NCBI GenBank assembly: GCA_000310025.1
Contig: FN648398.1
Coordinates: 640,923 to 664,101, forward strand
Direction: 5' to 3'
DNA from: Ectocarpus siliculosus
Taxonomy: Eukaryota > Sar > Phaeophyceae > Ectocarpales > Ectocarpaceae
DNA: 23,179 nt
Below the pieces are notes generated by a model. That model was given only the letters and a program-made list of their open reading frames with translations. It had not been told where the DNA came from and searched no databases. The translations under genes and the position numbers were made by a program. Of this stretch, positions 19,136 to 23,179 are shown piece by piece (positions within the stretch are counted from its first letter, which is position 1; the number at the start of each line of letters is the position of its first letter).

Positions 19136-20773
19136 CTGAGGGGTTCCTCCTCAACCTCGACCAACGGCAGGACGGGCGAGCGACCACCACCCCGGAGAAG
19201 GCAACCGAGTTCACTAATGCTCTCCTCGAAGTGGCGAGGGCGATACTACCCGAGGAACGGCGGAGACAACGGACGCAGGAGTGGTGTGAGACCCCAGAGA
19301 CAAGAGCAGCGTTGGAAGAGGCCCTTACCAAGCGGCGGGAAGCGCGCTGAGCTAAGAAGGGCAATTGCAACACAGCAACGTGGATGGAACTCAAAGCAGC
19401 GAGTAGGGGCGTGGCTGCAACAGTCGAAACGGGCATATATGCCCACCTGGACAGGTATTTATTGATGAAACTCGAAGCGATCTACGAGGACCGCGATATG
19501 AGAGGACTCTACCAACACCTCAAGAGATCGGTGGGGCTCAGTGGGAGAACGGAGTGAAGGACAGCAGTCCGTTGAGGACAAGACTGGCGTGCTGCCCCGG
19601 AGCAAGAACGACATCCTCCAGCGATGGGCGAGATTGTTCGGCATCCTCCTCAACACCAAGTCCCCCACCCTGAACCCAGACATCATCGAACGAGTGACGC
19701 AGCGACCGGCGACACGTGCCACTCGACGGTTGGGAGCGGCGGCAGACCTCGAGGAGGTGGAACGAGCAACAATCGGCTTGCAGAACTGGAAGGCACCCGT
19801 CCAAGACCCCCTGCCTGCCGAACTGCTCAAGATCGATGATAACGAACCCATCGTACGGGGGCGCCTCCATGTCATCCTCGATAAGGTGTGGTAAAGAGGA
19901 GGAGAGATCCCGCAAGAGTGGAAGGACACAACGATCAAAGTGCTGTACAAGAAGGGTGACCGGTCCAACTGTAACAACTACAGGGGGGTCTCGCCGTTAT
20001 CTCACGTAGGCAAGGTCCCTATCAAGATCATCACCAACCGCCAAAGCGCCTTCTGCGAAACCAACAACATCCTCCCGGAGGAATAGTGCGGATTCGGACC
20101 TGGGCGATCCACCATCTATATGCGGTTCGTCGTGCGGCGACCCAAAGAGCTGGGGCGGAGACGGAAAATACCTCTCTACATGTGCCTCGTCGACTTGAGG
20201 AAGGCGTATGATTCGGTGGACAAAGAGCTGCGGAAGGTACTGGCTAGGGTCGGGGTCCCCGAGGAGATGATCACCGCTATCCGTCAATTCCCCGACGGAG
20301 TTTGAGCCCGGGTGCGAACGGACGACGGAGAGTTTTCGGGCTGGTTCTGGGTCTCACGAGGCCTACGACAAGGGTGTGTGCTGTCCCCACTGCTGTTCAG
20401 CATCTTCTTCGCCGCGGTTCCCGAGGTCGTCATTCGATTCAGCGAGGATGATGTTATTCTGCAGAACCTGGTGTACCTGGATGATGAGGAGATGGGAGCG
20501 GGGGCGGGGACACCACTTGGCCGAGTGCGGAGGGCGGTACGGGAGATGCTGTATGCCGGTGACGCCGGCGTTGTATCGAGGTCTGCCGAAGGACTGGCGA
20601 GAATGATGACCGTCATCGTGGAGGTGTTCGGGGAGTTCGGGCTGACGGTGTCGGAGAAAAAGGATCAGACGCTCCTGATGCGCGTCAAGGAGAGGCAGCC
20701 AACACCACCGCTGCCCCCCGCCGCCACCGCGGATCATCTGGGTAGCAGGGCAGAGGTACGCCCAGACAACTGA
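19105..20773 (+). pseudogene. LINE reverse transcriptase, inactivated
   Basis: A linker (19105-19550, two frames) leads into the RT, which is one frame from 19541 to 20773. That frame is interrupted by TAA 19892-19894, TAG 20084-20086 (within EE-stop-CGFGPGRST, where CAG is expected) and TGA 20303-20305 (before ARVRTDDGE). Landmarks are YKKGDRSNCNNYRGVSPLS, motif A VDLRKAYDSV (20189-20218), motif B GLRQGCVLSPLLF (about 20360-20398), and motif C reading YAGD (20552-20563) where YADD is expected. Loss of that catalytic Asp would itself abolish polymerisation. The nonsense codons at 20084 and 20303 are explained by C-to-T changes. Confidence 0.9.
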
Positions 20774-21680
20774 GTTCCGGTACCTAGGTCGTCAACGAAC
20801 ACGGCGGCCTCATCCGGGAGATCAATTACCGGAGCAGAGCAGCGTGGATGTGCGTCAGGAGATATGGCTGGGAGCTCTTCTTCGACAGACCGAGAGCACC
20901 GTTCAGACTCAAGACTCCCTGCTCCAGGCAGAGGCGATGGAGGCACTACTGTACGGCTGCATGACGTAGGCCCCACGTCATGACCACTACCGACTATTGC
21001 GGTCGATACATCACCGACTGCTCCTTCTGCGAGTTATCGGTTACCAACGCAAGAAGGAACCTACTGGCAGCTTTCCTACGCCCAAACCCTGAAGACGGTA
21101 GGGTGCCAGAGCGTGGAAGCCACTGTTCGGCAATGACGCCTGCCTGCTGTTCGCGGGAGCACTAGGAAGGCAGCCGGACGGACGACTCCCGAAACGGTTG
21201 GTGATTGGCGAGCTGGGGGGGGGGACTCAGACAGGGGGAAACCGGAACAAAACTGGCAGATGAGCGTGAAGGGACGACCTCAAGATATTCGAGGCAGAGC
21301 AAGGATCTACGGACACCGAGGCATGTGTCTTCGGAATCCCATAACCCATGTGGATGGAAGCAGTGAAGGTGGAGCGGTGTGTACCGTGGCACCCGCGAGT
21401 ACTGCAGGGAGCTAAGAGGTTTATACCTTCTTAGCACAAAGATGAAGAGGAGGCTAGCCGGCAACGAGCTCTCAAACGAGACGACAAACTCGACAACATT
21501 GCTGGTAAAGCAACAACCAATGGGGCGGTAGGGGTACAGAAGACGGACGAGACGGCGAGGGAAGAAAGCAAACGAGAAGAGGCAGACCGAGCGGCAAGCC
21601 ACCCCCCCGGTGTTGGCCATCGGGGTTGGGTTTTCGTCGCTTGGCAACGACTTTGTGAAACAAGCCAATTCACTTCGTGA
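20774..21680 (+). pseudogene. LINE ORF C-terminal region, frameshifted
   Basis: After the RT frame stops at 20771-20773, the reading continues in other frames. TTEFRYLG is at about 20767-20790, VNEHGGLIREINYRSRAAWM at about 20792-20852, then LLQAEAMEALLYGCMT (about 20920-20968) with an in-frame TAG where Trp is usual. HDHYRLLRSIHHRLLLRVIG (about 20978-21040) follows. These match the thumb/C-terminal region typical of LINE endonuclease/RT proteins. The last open frame (21438-21680) is Lys/Glu/Arg-rich. Assignment rests on order and motif resemblance. Confidence 0.75.
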
Positions 21681-22380
21681 ACTCGGCAACCAGGTTACCG
21701 CTTTTGTTTTTTACCTCTGTTTTTTTTTTTGGCGTTACCCATGCTGGTGGTCGAGTAGATCATGTTGTGCGGGGTCGAGAACACTCACTCCGCGCAACGG
21801 GGGATGATCGCACCACGTTGTGTTAAAATGGTCAAGCTTCCTCGAGGCAGTTACACAGCAGTGCTTACAACTGTCTCTGGAAGTGAACGCACCAGAAAAT
21901 AAATTAAGTCATACGTAGCTGTCATCCGTACGCAAGGAAGTAAGCACAAGATGCCGAACACCCTTAGCAGGATGCAGCTCACCCTTCATGCGACTCGCCA
22001 AATACCTCACGGCGCTTCGCGCTTGGTGATGTGAGAGCCTGGTCCGGTGAGAACCCGGCGTGCTCCGTCCCGGCTTTGTAGGGATGCGAGGTCAATGGTC
22101 AAACGACTACGGCATGCACGACTATGAGTACACCCCCCCCCCCCCCCCCCCCCTCTCCCTCCCCCAAAAGCAAAGGGGGGTACATCCCAAAGTAGGCACA
22201 CCCCTACCCAAGGTTAATGCCTATCGGTACGGCATTAATAAAAGTACTAAATAAAGTAGTCCCCATTGGGTGGTGGAGGACTTAGAGTTAAGACACCCCG
22301 AAACTCTCCGGCGTGAGATCCAAAATGGATCGGACGGTAGGGGGGGGGGGTGTTCGTCGCCGACAGTGGATCTGTAAAAC
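21681..22380. other. Spacer with homopolymer runs
   Basis: No supported gene. It contains T11 (21720-21730), C21 (22133-22153) and G11 (22340-22350), an AATAAA-like motif near 21900, and a short inverted repeat TAATGCC...GGCATTA (about 22215-22238). The region precedes broken ORFs on the same strand. Confidence 0.5.
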
Positions 22381-23131
22381 ATGGAGCCACCAAAGCAAAG
22401 CTTACTACTCACGTCGAGCACAGACCGACAAACGGCTGACCAACCCAGCAATAATGCAAAGCTAGATGTGCAGCTCACAAAATGCATTGTTTTCCGATTG
22501 GAGAGAGGCGAGTACAAAGCAGTAAAGGAATTGTTGGCCAAACGTTCGGCAGATAGGTCTACTCGGGAGCGTAAGTGGGGTATCAACCCATGGTGGAGCG
22601 TATATGAGAAGCTGGACGTTGGTGTACGCTCCATCCCGGCGTGAGTGGGATCTTAGGCTATGCAAGTCGTCCTTGAACTTGTTGTGGTGAAAATGACCTC
22701 CCAGGAGGAAAATAGCCTGTACTGTACCACGGGACTTCGGAGATGATAAATTGGGTGGTCGGGGGACGTCTGGGTATTTACTAAACAGAGCGCCCGGCAC
22801 AAGACTGGGGTACTTGTGCCGGGAGGTGTGAACTTGGATCTAGCCTACGAGCCCATGTTGGAGGCGCTATTTAGCGTCGGTGAGCCGGCAAAAGAACTGA
22901 AAGGAAACGCAACCCCCACCGGACACTCGGATTGGGAAGGCCGAGTACTCCGTACACCTTCCTGAAAATACGCAAAAAACAAGTGGCCACGGCCCAGTTG
23001 ACGTAGAGATCATGAGGATGGTGAAGAAACCGGGAGGGTGGAAGCAGGAACTGTGGAAGGGAAAGGATGGAGCTGCTACTGTTTGGGATCCCAAGGGATA
23101 TAACGAGGATAGAGTTCAAGAACTGCTGTGA
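22381..23131 (+). pseudogene. Broken ORF series, unidentified
   Basis: One frame starts at ATG 22381 (87 codons, to TGA 22642-22644), stays mostly open through clustered stops (22654-22656, 22744-22749), then reads GVLVPGGVNLDLAYEPMLEA and onward to TGA 22963-22965. A +1 shift continues as ENTQKTSGHGPVDVEIMRMV, KKPGGWKQELWKGKDG, and on to TGA 23129-23131. The protein-like text on both sides of the stops suggests a decayed coding sequence, possibly from a mobile element, or several exons of a gene leaving the window. I recognise no family. Confidence 0.35.
22793..22823. repeat. Perfect 11-bp hairpin
   Basis: CCCGGCACAAG (22793-22803) pairs with CTTGTGCCGGG (22813-22823) across a 9-nt loop. 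It lies inside the broken ORF region. It is not followed by a T-run, so it is not a classical terminator. Confidence 0.85.
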
Positions 23132-23179
23132 GGAGAGACTACGCTGCCCAGCGAAGGGGAGAAGTAAGTAGAGAACATG

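Larger units (their letters stand above)
18485..21680 (+). mobile_element. Degenerate, 5'-truncated LINE-type non-LTR retrotransposon
   Basis: The element carries, in order, the C-terminal part of an apurinic-type endonuclease, a reverse transcriptase, and the C-terminal domain found in endonuclease/reverse-transcriptase ORFs of LINEs. No long terminal repeats are seen. It begins inside the endonuclease domain, as expected from incomplete target-primed reverse transcription. Multiple frameshifts, at least three nonsense codons in the RT and an altered catalytic box make it inactive. The 3' limit is set by the last related open frame (21438-21680). No clear poly(A) tail or target duplication was found, so both ends are approximate. 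It lies upstream of, and opposite in strand to, the SnoaL-like gene. Confidence 0.88.

Noticed and set aside
1-23179. CRISPR array, operon or prokaryotic defence system
   Set aside because: There are no regularly spaced identical short repeats with unique spacers, and the gene structure is eukaryotic with introns.

Overview
The window looks like nuclear DNA of an intron-rich eukaryote with GC-rich exons. A brown alga or related stramenopile is my best guess. The evidence is GT-AG introns of about 75 to 1,230 nt, Ala/Gly-rich exons with G or C at most third positions, long untranslated spacers full of microsatellites, a mitochondrial presequence, and a decayed LINE. No operons, CRISPR arrays or convincing tRNA/rRNA genes were seen. 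All splice assignments were made by eye from splice-site consensus, reading phase and protein sense.

Left part (1-3,258, + strand): the 3' end of a multi-exon gene for a chromatin-type protein. It carries a PHD finger followed by a C5HCH zinc module, as in NSD/EDM2-like proteins. The PHD finger is interrupted by a 63-residue insert, and a low-complexity tail follows. Its 3' region holds a CAG repeat and other simple repeats.

Middle (about 3,300-11,300): mostly non-coding. It contains two weak spliced-ORF candidates (5,317-6,235 and 7,615-8,266), a 284-bp MITE-like element with TA target duplication, a cluster of GTGGGC/GCCCAT palindromes, an exact 39-bp direct repeat 607 bp apart, and a 207-208 bp tandem repeat.

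11,318-12,690 (+): an unrecognised polytopic membrane protein. It has six predicted membrane segments, one Glu in or at the edge of each, an eight-Cys luminal or extracellular loop, and an apparent threefold repeat of a two-helix unit. A consensus orphan intron (13,359-13,680) lies downstream.

15,302-18,271 (- strand): a four-exon gene for a 224-residue SnoaL/DUF4440-like (NTF2-fold) protein with a mitochondrial presequence. One exon is only 28 nt. Its first intron contains a degenerate direct repeat and an opposite-strand, protein-like ORF.

Right part (about 18,485-21,680, +): a 5'-truncated, frameshifted LINE-type non-LTR retrotransposon (endonuclease, reverse transcriptase, C-terminal region). 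Its reverse-transcriptase catalytic box reads YAGD instead of YADD. The last 1.5 kb has simple repeats, a strong hairpin and broken unidentified ORFs. The genes do not appear functionally linked to one another.
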